A stretch of 64,000 bases of DNA, taken from positions 2,728,001-2,792,000 of the forward strand of contig JAILWY010000014.1 in NCBI GenBank assembly GCA_022113835.1, given 5' to 3'. The position numbers and the translations under genes are program-made. Position 1 is the first letter of the stretch, and each line of letters opens with the position of its first letter. Of the stretch, positions 34,187-44,584 are shown one piece after another. A model generated the notes under the pieces. The model saw only the letters and a list, made by a program, of their open reading frames with translations. It was not told where the DNA came from and made no database searches. The stretch is from Atopsyche davidsoni. Its lineage: Eukaryota > Arthropoda > Insecta > Trichoptera > Hydrobiosidae.

Positions 34187-37100
34187 GTGAGGATCATACG
34201 CGGCCAGGAGGCGAGGGGCGGCGCGGGCCGGGCTCCCCGGGGGGCGGCGGGGGCGGGAGCGCGGGCGGGCAGCGCGCCGCCCCCGCGCCCCGCGCGCCCG
34301 GGCCCCCCGCGCCGCAGCCGCTCCGCCGGCGGCCCGCGCCCCCGCGCGCGCCCGCTCTTCCTGTGGGCGCGCACCGCCGGCTGCCGCGTGCTGCAGGTGC
34401 ACGCCGAAGACTGGGACGAGCGGAACCGCCTGCGCCTCGCCCGCACGCCCCTGGGCTGGCGCTCCGTGCCGCGCACCGCCGCCTACGACGCGCTCCGGCT
34501 CCCGCGCGCGCCGCCCGCCGCTGCGCCCGCGCCCCCGCGCCGGCGCGCCCGGCGGGCCCGGCCCGGCCCGCGCCGTATCGATCGCGCCGCCCGCCGCCCG
34601 CCCGCCCCCGGCGCCCCCCGCGACCCCCGCGACGAGCGCTCCGGCGCCTGGGCCCTGCCGGACATCGAGACCAGCATCCCCTCGCACACCATCCGCGTGC
34701 CCCCCGCGAGGGCCGCGCCCGCCCCCGAGCCCGCGCCCGCGCCCGCGCCCGCCCCCGCGCCCGCGCAGGAGCCCTTCCCGGGCACGCCGCTCGCCAGCCT
34801 GCTGGCCGTGGCGGAGCTGGAGTTCAACCAGCAGCGCGCCGAGGGGCCCTACTCTCCCGGACCGGTCGCTCCGGACTCGGAACGCTCGCGCTTCCCGTTC
34901 CTGTCGGAGGACGAGTGCGACCGAGACCTCTCCTTCGACATGGTCGACGAGGCCAAGGGAGCCGAGGGAGACGAGGGAGACGATCTCTTCTTCGCGCGGA
35001 AGAGACCCTGCGCCGACCCCAAGGCCGACGACGGCGGCTATCAGAGCGGCCTGGTCGTCGCTAAGGATCTGTTCGACAGCATCACGGGGCACTATTTGCC
35101 CGACGATCTCGACAACCACGACCACGACGAGGCGATCAACGCCGACGAACTGCTGGACTCGCTCGTGGAGAAGGGTTGCGAGGACAACGACATCACGGGG
35201 AGCGCGTTCGATAAGATCGCCCACATTGTAAACAATAACAACAACCTCGACGGTGACTACAACGACGAGGACGAGGACATGCTCATGGACAACGCTCCCG
35301 TGTCGGACATCATCGACCGGCTGGAGCAGTCCCTCGAGTCTCCCGGACAGAGCAGCATGACGGCGGCCCAGGGCCTGCTGCACCTCCGGCGGATGACGGA
35401 GGACTTTACCGACGTCGATCTGCAGACTTCCGCCATTCCGGATCTCGACCCGGAAGACGTCAACTTCGATCCGGAAGACTTTGAAAAAGATCCCGAAACG
35501 GAGATAGAAGAAATGGAAAAGCTTTCAGAAACGAAGGACGACGATCTCGAGTGTCCTCTCGAAATGCCCGTCGATAATCCTGAAGAAATCTTCGATGTGG
35601 AAATGGAGAAAGCCGATTCTCCGGTGACGATCGATTGCCAGATGGAGACCGATCCGTCGGTCGCCGACGATAAGTTCGATAGTGAAGTTTATGAAAAAGT
35701 TCTCACCCCAGTGCGCGTAACGGATTTCGATTTCTCCGAGCCGTCGGAAGCGCTTCCGTCGCCGGTTCCGTCACCCAAAGAAGATGAACCGCAAGTCGGC
35801 GAGGAAACGGTTCTGGAATCGGTCGTCACAAAAGAAGAGGAGGACGAGGAATCCGAGAGTGCGGACGATCTACCGACCGATCTCACCGTGAAGTCTGCCG
35901 CGAAGGCTATCACGGCCATCGACGACCAGGCCGACAAGATGTCGGAAAAGAGCGACGAAATGCCGAAAGACCTGAGCTGTCGGAAGAGGCTGCCGAGCCC
36001 TTTGACTTCCCCCGAGCGCGCGGACACTCCGCGTCCCCCGTCTCGCGGCTCTGACACTATTCAATCTCCTCAACCGAGCGGGATTCCCGCAGTACCGCCG
36101 TCGCCCGAGCTATTCCCGGCACCTCAATCCAAGTCCAGCAGCAAGTCTCTCTTCCTCGAGTCGCTGCTGGCATCGCCATCGTCAAAAATGTGCTTCTCCT
36201 CCGAGGCCACTACCAAGCAACAGAACGAACCACTCAACCTTGGCAAAAGTAGGAAGTCTGCCAGTCCCACCGTCAGTAGTTGTTCCGAGGAGGTGAAGAA
36301 GCCCGCCAAGGACTTCGGAGAACCGGAAGAGAAAAGATACAGGAAGGACGTTCCGGAGGAACCGCCTCTTCAAAAACTGAACAAGCTCTTTTCTAAGTCA
36401 AACGATAACATCGCGGAGACCAAGACCAAGCGGGCAGACAGCAGATCTCTCCGAAATGCCGACGAGCTGAGCCCGATAAGGCAGCTCAAAATGCTCCGAG
36501 CTAGCGGCGAGTACAGCATCCCCGATCCCTTGCTGGTGCCGAGAGAGCGCTTTTTTGCCATCGTGACCTCGCCGGCGCGGGAGATCCCTCTTCTCCTCAA
36601 GCAGCGCCCGGAGCTGCGCCTCCCGGAGGCCCTGGCCAACCCGGCCATCCTGCAAGATCAGAACATCTTCGTGGTGTCTCTCGGTCAGCTGGAGAGCATC
36701 CTGGTCAGGCATTGCCAGGCCAATGAGAAGGAACAGGCCAAGCTCCTCCGCGATCAAAGGCACGGCAAGCCCAGCACGCCGACGGTTTCGGATACCGCCA
36801 AAGCGCTCCACTCCGCGCCGCCCAGGCTGGCGGAGAGCCCCAAGCGAGCGCTCCCGGGGCCCGCGCCCCTGCCGGGCATGGAGGGGCTGGCCGGAGACAT
36901 CGACGCGGCCACCACCGCCGCGCTCAATCAAATGCTCTGGCTGCCGTACTTGAGTCAGTTCGAGGCCGCCGCCGTGGCGTGCTCGCAAAACGCGGACTTC
37001 CTGAAGGCGCTGAATTCGGCCGTGCCCGCCGGGTACCCCGCCCAGAACCCCTACCCGGACCTGAACCAGATGTTCTCGCAGTCCCGCTTCATGGGGGCGC

Positions 37101-37872
37101 CCGGTTTTCCGGTCTTGCCGCCGATGGACTACGGCAACCGCCTGGAGATGGCCATGTGGCAGGAAGCCGTGGCGCACGCCGGTCAGGCGACCTTTCCTCG
37201 CGCGAAGGCCGCGCCCGAGGGTCCCAAGGACCACCGCCGCGCCTCTCAGGACGGCCACGGGCCCTACTACCAGCAAGCGCCCGCCAAGCACCAGGCCAGA
37301 GGCCACTCCGCCGCGCGCACCAGCCCCATCGCTCACGGCTACGGAGGCTGCGGCCGCACGGGCGCGAGCGGCGCCGGCTACCTCGGGGCGGGCTGGCCCG
37401 GCTACCCCACGGGCCGAGGGGCGCAACTGCCGCAGCTGCCGCAGCACTCGCAGCACTCGCAGCACTCGCAGCACGCCCAGCACGCGCAGCACGCCCAGCA
37501 CGCTCAGCAGCTGCACGCGCAGCAGCAGGCGCAGCAACAGCACCTCCAGCACGCGGCCCAGCTGGCGCAGCACGCCCAGCTGGCGGCGCAGTACAGTCCG
37601 GGGACGCGGGGGCGAGGAGGCGGGCGGCGGCACTCGCCGGCTCCCTCGGCGGCCGGGCCGAGCCCCTACTCCGCCGAGGACTTCCCCGGGATGGCCGGGC
37701 CCGCTCGTCCCGCGCCCCCGCCCGCGCCCTCGGAGAGCCGCCCCCGCATCTCCGTGAAGGCGCTGCACAACCTGCTGGGCCCCGCGCCGGAGCCCGAGGT
37801 GGGCTCGTCCACCCACCCGCCGGAGGACCCTCAGGACGCCCAGGCGCAGCTCTGGCACCCGCTCTTCGGGAA
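34187..37872 (+). CDS. Large coding exon of an E93/Mblk-1-like (LCOR family) transcription factor
   Basis: E93 is an ecdysone-response nuclear factor that specifies adult metamorphosis; its vertebrate relative is the corepressor LCOR. Counting the codon at 34187 as 1, the frame shows LXXLL-type nuclear-receptor boxes LASLL (202), LESLL (657), LHNLL (1193) and a variant LESIL (835); CtBP-type motifs PTDLTVK (563), PKDLS (593) and PLNLG (682); long acidic/Ser-rich tracts (about 250-600); and a Gln/His-rich run (about 1080-1135). PTDLTVK resembles a CtBP site I recall in LCOR. No pipsqueak-type DNA-binding helix is present; it would lie in later exons. The frame is open from 33995 but has no ATG before 34940 (codon 252), so the true start is uncertain: an upstream exon joined near the CTGCAG at 34391-34396, or initiation at 34940. 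The exon ends at a splice donor. Identity is from motifs and memory, not a search. Confidence 0.6.
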
Positions 37873-37880
37873 GTGAGTAC
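37871..37880 (+). other. Splice donor overlapping an apparent stop codon
   Basis: GGGAA followed by GTGAGTAC places a near-consensus donor at 37873-37878. The apparent TGA stop (37874-37876) lies inside it. Splicing would leave two bases of a codon (phase 2) and continue the protein into a distant exon. If the intron were retained, the protein would stop here; an AATAAA at about 37979 could then serve as polyadenylation signal. Confidence 0.7.
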
Positions 37881-40095
37881 CCTTTTCTTCTTCTCGACCG
37901 CGATCGATCGCCGGGCCGCCGCGCGGTGCAGCGGCCCTTCAGCTCAATGAACTACCATTAGCTCGGCTTGCCACTCGGAATAAAAAAATATACGACAATC
38001 CTCTCGTGAATAAAAAACAAAAACATCATTCTTGTCTTCGGTGGCATCTCTCAAAAACCTGCGAGAAATCTGCCAAGAATGCTGCGAGTATTGATTCGCG
38101 GAGGGCGGGTCGGCCTCCGCCCTCGGTGGCCAGCCGACCCGCTGCACCGAGCCGCGCTAGCAATAGCTCACCAGACAAATGTTGCTTTATCCAGCAAGGG
38201 ATTTAAATTCATTTTCAACTTCAATTAGTTGTAGCTTGAAGTCACCACGTCGACACTTATCTCCGCGCTCGACGGGGTTAGGTGAGGTTAGTTATGATCG
38301 CTTAAATAAATTGACCATTGTATGCTAATTCGTTTGCACTAATTTACATGTTAGACTAAAAACGAGTATAAATTAAACACGTTTTATATGTGATAACGCA
38401 CTTTTTCCGTCAACAATGTTTAATTGCGGCCCAAATCAGATGATATTTCTTTAAGTAAATACTGGTTCAGACGAAAAAAAAACACTAACTTCTCGCCTTG
38501 AATGAATGATATGATAAATATACACTACTCTTGTTTCTTGTAAGTCACTGTAGGATAAAAATACACCATGATTATGACCTAAAACGTTAAAAAAATAATA
38601 CACTTAATTTGCGTTTTTCTTATCGATTATTCGTTTAATTCAATGCATATTTCTTATTCGTTTTAAAACATTTCCACTGCCTATGTATCGTATTTTTAAT
38701 ATGTGTATTATTGCTACGTAAATGATTCAAAAAGTAAAGTTATACAAAATATGTTATTTTTATATATAGCTTTAAGGTTTATGAACAAACGCACGTGTTT
38801 TTGTGTACGTCAGCTTATAATAACAACAAATTTCCGCTCAAAAACATCAGAGGAATATATAATTATTCAGCAACCTATAATTTCACTGTGTCTACTTTAT
38901 TTCGTTGGCCAAAAGACACTCGAGTTTGTGCAAAACTAAATAATACAAAACAACTGTTTGAGTATTCGATATTTTTCTTATCATTTAATGTGAATTGCAA
39001 AAACAATAAGCTTATATAGAAAAAAATATTATTTTATATATGTTATATGTTCCATCTACAATCATGTCAATTATCTGTCTTGATTGTGTGCCACGGTTTT
39101 AAAGACGATCGGTGTACAAAATATATAAATAAACGTTTATATCAGTTCAGAAAACAACCCCTCATATGAAGCGGAGATCCTCCACGTAGCTGGATTTTAT
39201 TTCAATTTATTTCAGGGAAGGCTTTGCTTTATAGGCTGCTATAAGTGGCGTGGTCTGGTTGCGCTCCACCGCATAGATCACCAGATTTGCTTCAGTGTCC
39301 ACACTTCACCCCCAAGGTGCGGCGTTGCCTGGTTACACCCCCGGTGTATTTTAATGTTTGATAATTCCACCCCTGTATTCTTCTCGGACAGACATATCGT
39401 GTTACATGCATTCCGTCGGGATCGAAGACTTATATCTAATAGGCATTGATAAAATATGACCACCAACGTTTATAAAAAAAAAAAAAAAGCAGATATTTTT
39501 CATTTGTATTAATACACATAAAAATACTTTTTTTTTTATTAAAATAAAATCATGAAAATACAAATATGAATAGTAGCATTATTAAGATCATCACGTGAAG
39601 AATTAAAACCATGTTTACAAAGTTTCTTATTTTCATCTACAAATATATTTTTTAAAAAAAATATATTTTCTCAAATTCTTCGATACAATACGATTCAATG
39701 TTCGTGCATTCTTAAAAGTAGGATATTATAAGTAAGAAATCAATTGCTGATCGATCACCAATGAAATTATAAAAAAAGCGATTATTGCTAGTTGAACATG
39801 TTATAGAAATTTTGATTTATTTCATCAACAAAAAATGATAAATGTAAATTTAATATGGAATATCAAACAATACAGTGGCGAGGCGCGCGTTGAGTTCACA
39901 ACCTGATCAATATATTATTTAAATTATAATTATAATTTACAAGCACAGTTATTACTCATTGTATCGGGAAAAAATATGCTAAATATCACCACGAGTAGCA
40001 ATTTTTATGAAAAACTTTGATAAATGGATATTTAAACTGACAAAAAGAGTTTCCAAATGCAGGCAACGCTTATAATATTCCGCGCGCTATTGACA
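37881..40095 (+). other. Start of the presumed long intron
   Basis: No further exon is recognised. A GC-rich patch lies at about 38085-38160. The remainder is AT-rich with small unconvincing frames. An alternative reading as 3' UTR of an unspliced form applies to the first few hundred bases. Confidence 0.35.
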
Positions 40096-40345
40096 TATAA
40101 AAAAAAAAAAACTAATGGTCGGTGTGGCGGCCATTGTGGCATTATTCTGTCGATCCAAATACGGAGCAGCAGCTCTTCTGCAGCAGCTGATGGCTGAACA
40201 ATCACGTGACGTCATCGCTGGCCTTGAATCTGTGATGCGACAGTGAGCCCCCACGGTTTCCGCTCTCATGTCGGTGTCGTCGGAAACGAGTCAAGTTGAG
40301 CCGAGCCGGCTACACACGCTGCGACGCAACCGACAACCGAGTGGG
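40096..40345. other. CpG-rich island with CRE and E-box sites, candidate promoter or enhancer
   Basis: A compact GC-balanced block with CAGCAGCTG E-boxes and overlapping CACGTG and TGACGTCA sites (40204-40214). A GGCGGCCATTGTGGCATTATT segment is also present. A 60-codon reverse frame has no recognisable domain. It stands out from the AT-rich intron and may drive regulated or minus-strand transcription; this is inference. Confidence 0.35.
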
Positions 40346-40521
40346 AATTAGCCATTAGAGTTTCTTTACTTTGAATATGCTTTTTTTAGTGGTTTTGCCT
40401 AAGCGAGCAACGCAAAAGATGATGCTATTTGCTAGTCACTGTTCGGTTCTATGTTGTGTCGCAATATATCATATTTGGATAAAATACAATATTTAATAAA
40501 TATCAAAGTTTTACAAAAATT

Positions 40522-41115
40522 GTATAATATTATTACCAATATGATTAGGCACATTGGTTCGCACAAAGAAGATGATTAAAGGAATTCTCAGAAAAATATC
40601 ATCGTGATTTGAACCCACATCCCCTGGCTTACATGGCCGGTGTACTAACGAGTCACATCCATTAATCGAGAATTTTTGACAATCATACTCTACATATGAA
40701 CTAATGTGCCCGGGCCAACCAATATTTACGCGTCTTGGCTAAATTAATAGATTTTAAAAATAATATCCAGATGGGATTAAAATCGCTTTACTTGTTACTT
40801 TGTTTAAAAAGTCCGGTGCTTGCAAATCACTAAATATTGGTTGTCCTGGGCACATTGGTTCATATGTAGAGTATGATTGTTAAAAATTCTCGATTGATGG
40901 ATGTGATTCGTTAGTACAAGGGTTAGTACACCGGCCATGTAAGCCAGGGGATGTGGGTTCAAATCCCACACAAATCACGATGATATTTTTCTGAGAATTC
41001 CTTTAATCATCTTCTTTGTGCGAACCAATGTGCCTAATCATATTAGTAATAATATAATAAACCCGTAATTGGTAATAAATACGCATCTGATTGACGTTCA
41101 ATCCAAAAAAAAGAC
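40522..41115. mobile_element. Palindromic tRNA-derived SINE-like element, copy 2, with a TIR-bounded loop
   Basis: Arms 40522-40708 and 40851-41058 are inverted copies. The right arm in plus orientation reads TAAGCCAGGGGATGTGGG then TTCAAATCCCAC, with GGTTCAAATCC fitting a pol III B box. The right arm has a 12-bp duplication (AAGGGTTAGTAC) missing from the left. The 142-bp loop (40709-40850) has its own inverted ends, CCCGGGCCAACCAATATTTA against TAAATATTGGTTGTCCTGGG. It is the same family as 10.45-10.8 kb, including the outer GTAATAAATACGCATCTGA segment. Non-coding. Confidence 0.75.
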
Positions 41116-42134
41116 ATAATGGAATAATACATAAATTATATACTTTGCTGATATGGTATACACCGTGGATGCTGCGACCATTATAAGAGAGAAATAAAAC
41201 TAAATCATATTGTATACATTGAATTGGGCTAATCAAAGAATCTCGTTTTATTCGTCTGAAAATTTCCTAGAATGTACTAAAAATCATAATATTTAATATT
41301 TTCCATAGTTTTGTTGCTTGCGACCACCTACACACGCATTAATTGCGATTTATTCATTTTATTCGGTTAATATTTTTTTATATGAAGCGATCTCTTAATA
41401 AATGTCATAAATCGTCATAATATGTAACAAATTTTTTATTATTATTATTTGTGTGGATGTCTTTGATGCGATTCATTTTTTCGAGTTTGTTTATTTAAGG
41501 GAAAGATAAGCTCACGTGCGGCGCTCTTTATCAGAAAAATGAGATATTTCCTAGTAAACAGTGAGATCACTATAAATGAGAAATTCAAACAAAATTATTA
41601 CAAACTCTAATATCCAATCTAGTGACAAGCACATTCGATACCATTATCCGAAAGAAAAAAAAATGTAAAAATAATCTATACGACATTTTGCAAAACACAT
41701 CCCATTTTTTTTAATGCCATCATCTTTTAATATAATCAATTCAAAAATATTTAAAAATTTATTTCGTTACCTAAGTGAGATTTAAACCCACATCAGCCGC
41801 CGTAAACCTTGTAACTGCCGTTGCCCTGCAATTAACCGAAAATTTGAATCGCTGTATGCTAGTATGTAACCGATGTACGCAGTCCCTGGATAAATTAAAT
41901 ACAAACTATATACAAATTCGTTGTATTTAGTAACATAATGGCACACAATTCATAAGCGAAATGAAGTTTTGGGCAATCTGCGTGACCCATTTGACAGCCT
42001 AGTAATCATCGTTTTCACTAACCACTCTTTCGGAATCCGGGAATTTTAAAATAGACTTACAAAAGACCGTCAAATATAACTAAATTATATTCTATTCATC
42101 AAAATAAAATTAGGTTTGCAATTGTATATATATA
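41116..42134. other. AT-rich non-coding stretch
   Basis: No gene is seen. About 41775-41860 (AGTGAGATTTAAACCCACATC) looks like the inverted head of another tRNA-derived SINE, but the match is weak. Confidence 0.4.
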
Positions 42135-42688
42135 TAGGGTGTCCAAAGAGAGCATCGGGTATTTGTTAGTTCAGTAAAACAAAAACTATTAGAAATCAAG
42201 TATTTTTTTTATTTTTGATTATAAGAATACAAAATGGAAAATTATTTTAAAAAGATGATGTTATCCAAATGGTGACCGTTTCGCTGCTGGCACTCTTCTA
42301 ATCTGTAACGAAGATTGCTGATAACACGCTGACACAAAGCCCTCGACATTGCTGCCATTTCTGACCTGATGTTTTGTTTCAATTCCGTTAGGCTCGTCGG
42401 ATTATTCTCATAAACCCTACTTTTAAGGTATCCCCATACGAAATAGTCAAGAGGGCTAAGGTCGGGGCTTCTTGGAGGCCAGTTGATGTTACCTCTGCGT
42501 GAATTGATCTTATTAGGGAATAATTCGTTAACAGCTTCAATTGATTGATCGGATGTATGGTCTTGTTGGAACCACATTCTTGAGTTGAAACCTTGAAACT
42601 CCTGCAACTCTAGGCCCAAAAATTTTCACACTATATCGCAATAACGGTCACTGAAACTAATACCCGATACTCTTTTTGGATACCCTAT
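42135..42688 (-). mobile_element. Short mariner-like derivative, copy 3
   Basis: About 550 bp between GGGTGTCCAAAGAGAGCATCGGG and its inverted partner ending TTTTGGATACCC, inserted in a (TA)n tract. It has the same architecture as copies 1 and 2 and is the longest of the three, retaining the full 3' part of the transposase region. Non-autonomous. Confidence 0.87.
42242..42619 (-). pseudogene. Mariner-like transposase, C-terminal remnant
   Basis: A 125-codon open piece with WFQQDHTSDQSIEAVNELF, then WPPRSPDLSPLDYFVWG, then a helical tail LKQNIRSEMAAMSRALCQRV. It holds the second and third catalytic aspartates but neither the first nor the DNA-binding half. The frame is uninterrupted, unlike copy 2, so this copy is probably the youngest. 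No activity is expected. Confidence 0.82.
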
Positions 42689-43071
42689 ATATATATATAT
42701 ATACATATTTAAGGCGTAGTTCTATTTCTATACAAAGTAAAATTTTATTGGAGGTAGTGCGAACGCACCCTCTTTATAATTTTCTCAACGCCTAAAGGGT
42801 GGGTGTCCCAAATCGGCGGCGACCGAGGCTTCACAAGCGCCCTCCCTGTCCCCCGAGTTATTACATCGGAAACCTTCGTCAAATTAAAGTAAATTGTCTA
42901 TGTAATTGAATACAGCTTTCTACAGGTCACGGCCCCCGAGCAGTAATGCATTTATAATACATTTTAGACTTAATTGTGTTAGCGTCCGTGCAGAAGCGCG
43001 ATTCAAGCATAACAGACTTCCCTACTTGGAGAAAATTAAGAATATATATATATATATTTTTTTTTTTTTTT
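42689..43071. other. Non-coding spacer
   Basis: Mixed-composition DNA beginning with (TA)n and ending in a long T-run (about 43057-43071). No gene is seen. Confidence 0.4.
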
Positions 43072-43438
43072 CTACTTCGGGTACCTCTCCTCAGAGGAGG
43101 TTGGTGACCACCTCACCTGAGCTACTGTTCATGGATTTCCCGGGTCCTTCTACACCGCAGTTTTATATTCAAAGGAAAAGTCTGCTTATTGCTGCTGCCC
43201 AATAGCATTATTATTTAATTCTTTCCCTACAAAGCTCTGGCGTTTAGATCTGATACTCCTTCTGAAGTAGGCTGCAGAAACAATAGCAAGACCCTTCCCC
43301 CCCTCGACAAGGTACTATCAGAGCACACCCCTCCACAATCATTCCAAGTCCACTTCTCCATTACTGATCGTTGATCGTTTACAGACGCATAGAGTACAGT
43401 ATGGCAGCCATGCACAAGCAAAAAATGGAGATAGCGGG

Positions 43439-43440
<2 letters not shown>
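43072..43440 (+). mobile_element. Rep-A, copy E (longest)
   Basis: Runs from CTCTCCTCAGAGGAGGTTGG through TCCTTCTACACCGCAGTTTTA, TGCTGCTGCCCAATAGCATTA, GGCGTTTAGATCTGATACTC, CTGCAGAAACAATAGCAAG, GAGCACACCCCTCCACAATC and ATGGCAGCCATGCACAAGCA. It is the most complete copy and ends directly in a (TA)n tract. Confidence 0.78.
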
Positions 43441-43523
<83 letters not shown>

Positions 43524-43539
43524 ATATATATGTGTGTGT
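43440..43539. repeat. (TA)n microsatellite
   Basis: About 75 bp of uninterrupted TA followed by a short TATG/TGTG transition. It starts at the end of a Rep-A copy. Confidence 0.95.
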
Positions 43540-43859
43540 GCTCTGAAGTCAACTCAGTACTGTCAAAAAAGGTGTACTTTGACCTTTTAGCTTTGGTCAC
43601 TTTTTTGCGAAATCGAGTCATGTCATTTATTTTATTATCACTTTATATGTCTATATTAAAAAAAAATTATATTTAACAATTTTTTTATTATTTGATTAAC
43701 GTCCTTTTTCAAGGCATAATAAAGTATTGAAGATGTTGAAAATTTTTATAAAATGACGATATTTCAAAACCGACGTTTGCTAAAGTTTTTTTTTTTAATT
43801 TTTAAACTCATCTTATGCGATAGTTTTATATGTAACCTTTTAACATCAATCAAAAAAGG

Positions 43860-44240
43860 ACTTCTTAATGCTTTGGGCTCTTGCGCCGTGGGTTTATATG
43901 ATCTCCAAAATGCCTAAACTTCACTCTCATTTTAAAATATTTTTTTTAGTAGAAGAAGAAGTGTATTTAAAAAAAATTTTATTAAAAAAAAACATCGATT
44001 ATGGAGAGAGCCCCCTTAAGCTTTTACCTTTTAAGTATGTTAAGGATTCTTGGACCATGAGTTTTTATGATCTCCAAAATGCTTAAACATCACTCGGAAA
44101 AACACACATTTCTCGTATTAAAAGTAAATTTATAAAAAATAAATTTGAGTAGAAGAAGAAGTGTATTTAATTTTTTTTGACTTAACATATTTTAAAAAAA
44201 AACATCGATTATGGAGAGAGTCCCTTAAGCCTTTATCATA
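43860..44240. repeat. Tandem duplication, period about 190 bp
   Basis: TATGATCTCCAAAATGC, AGTAGAAGAAGAAGTGTATTT and AACATCGATTATGGAGAGAG each occur twice in the same order (first set about 43897-44013, second about 44070-44222). Confidence 0.8.
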
Positions 44241-44560
44241 AAAAAAAGCATAGGTATGCAAGAGGACGCTGTTGGGCGGTCACAAATCAGCTGCGTTGCC
44301 ACGTGTGCGAGGCTTGCGCTCGTGGCAGTGCAGTTTCGCCAGCGTGACCTTGGACCTGCATTCCTCGGGGTGCGCGGCCGGGGCTGATGCAGCCACTCGG
44401 CGCGGGACGGGTCGGACCGGTCCGCCGCAGTAGCGGGACCCCGAGGAGGCCGGCGCACCTGACGACGCTCCGCCACCACACCCTCCTCGGACTGATGCAG
44501 ACCGTCCATAATATTTGCCACAAGTTGGACAGACGGCCGGGCCGCGACAAAAAAAACACG
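44241..44560. other. GC-rich unique block
   Basis: A sharply bounded GC-rich segment next to the hairpin array. Frames on both strands are open but lack a recognisable domain. No function can be given. Confidence 0.35.
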
Positions 44561-44584
44561 AAAAATTCAACATTTTTTTTATTA

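Noticed and set aside
34085..35383. A 432-codon minus-strand frame over the E93-like exon
   Set aside because: It reflects lack of stops in GC-rich DNA; its peptide text has no domain and mirrors the plus-strand coding exon.
36398..37858. A 486-codon minus-strand frame and a 323-codon plus-strand frame in another phase
   Set aside because: Both overlap the plus-strand exon, which alone has motif content; they are GC-driven shadows.
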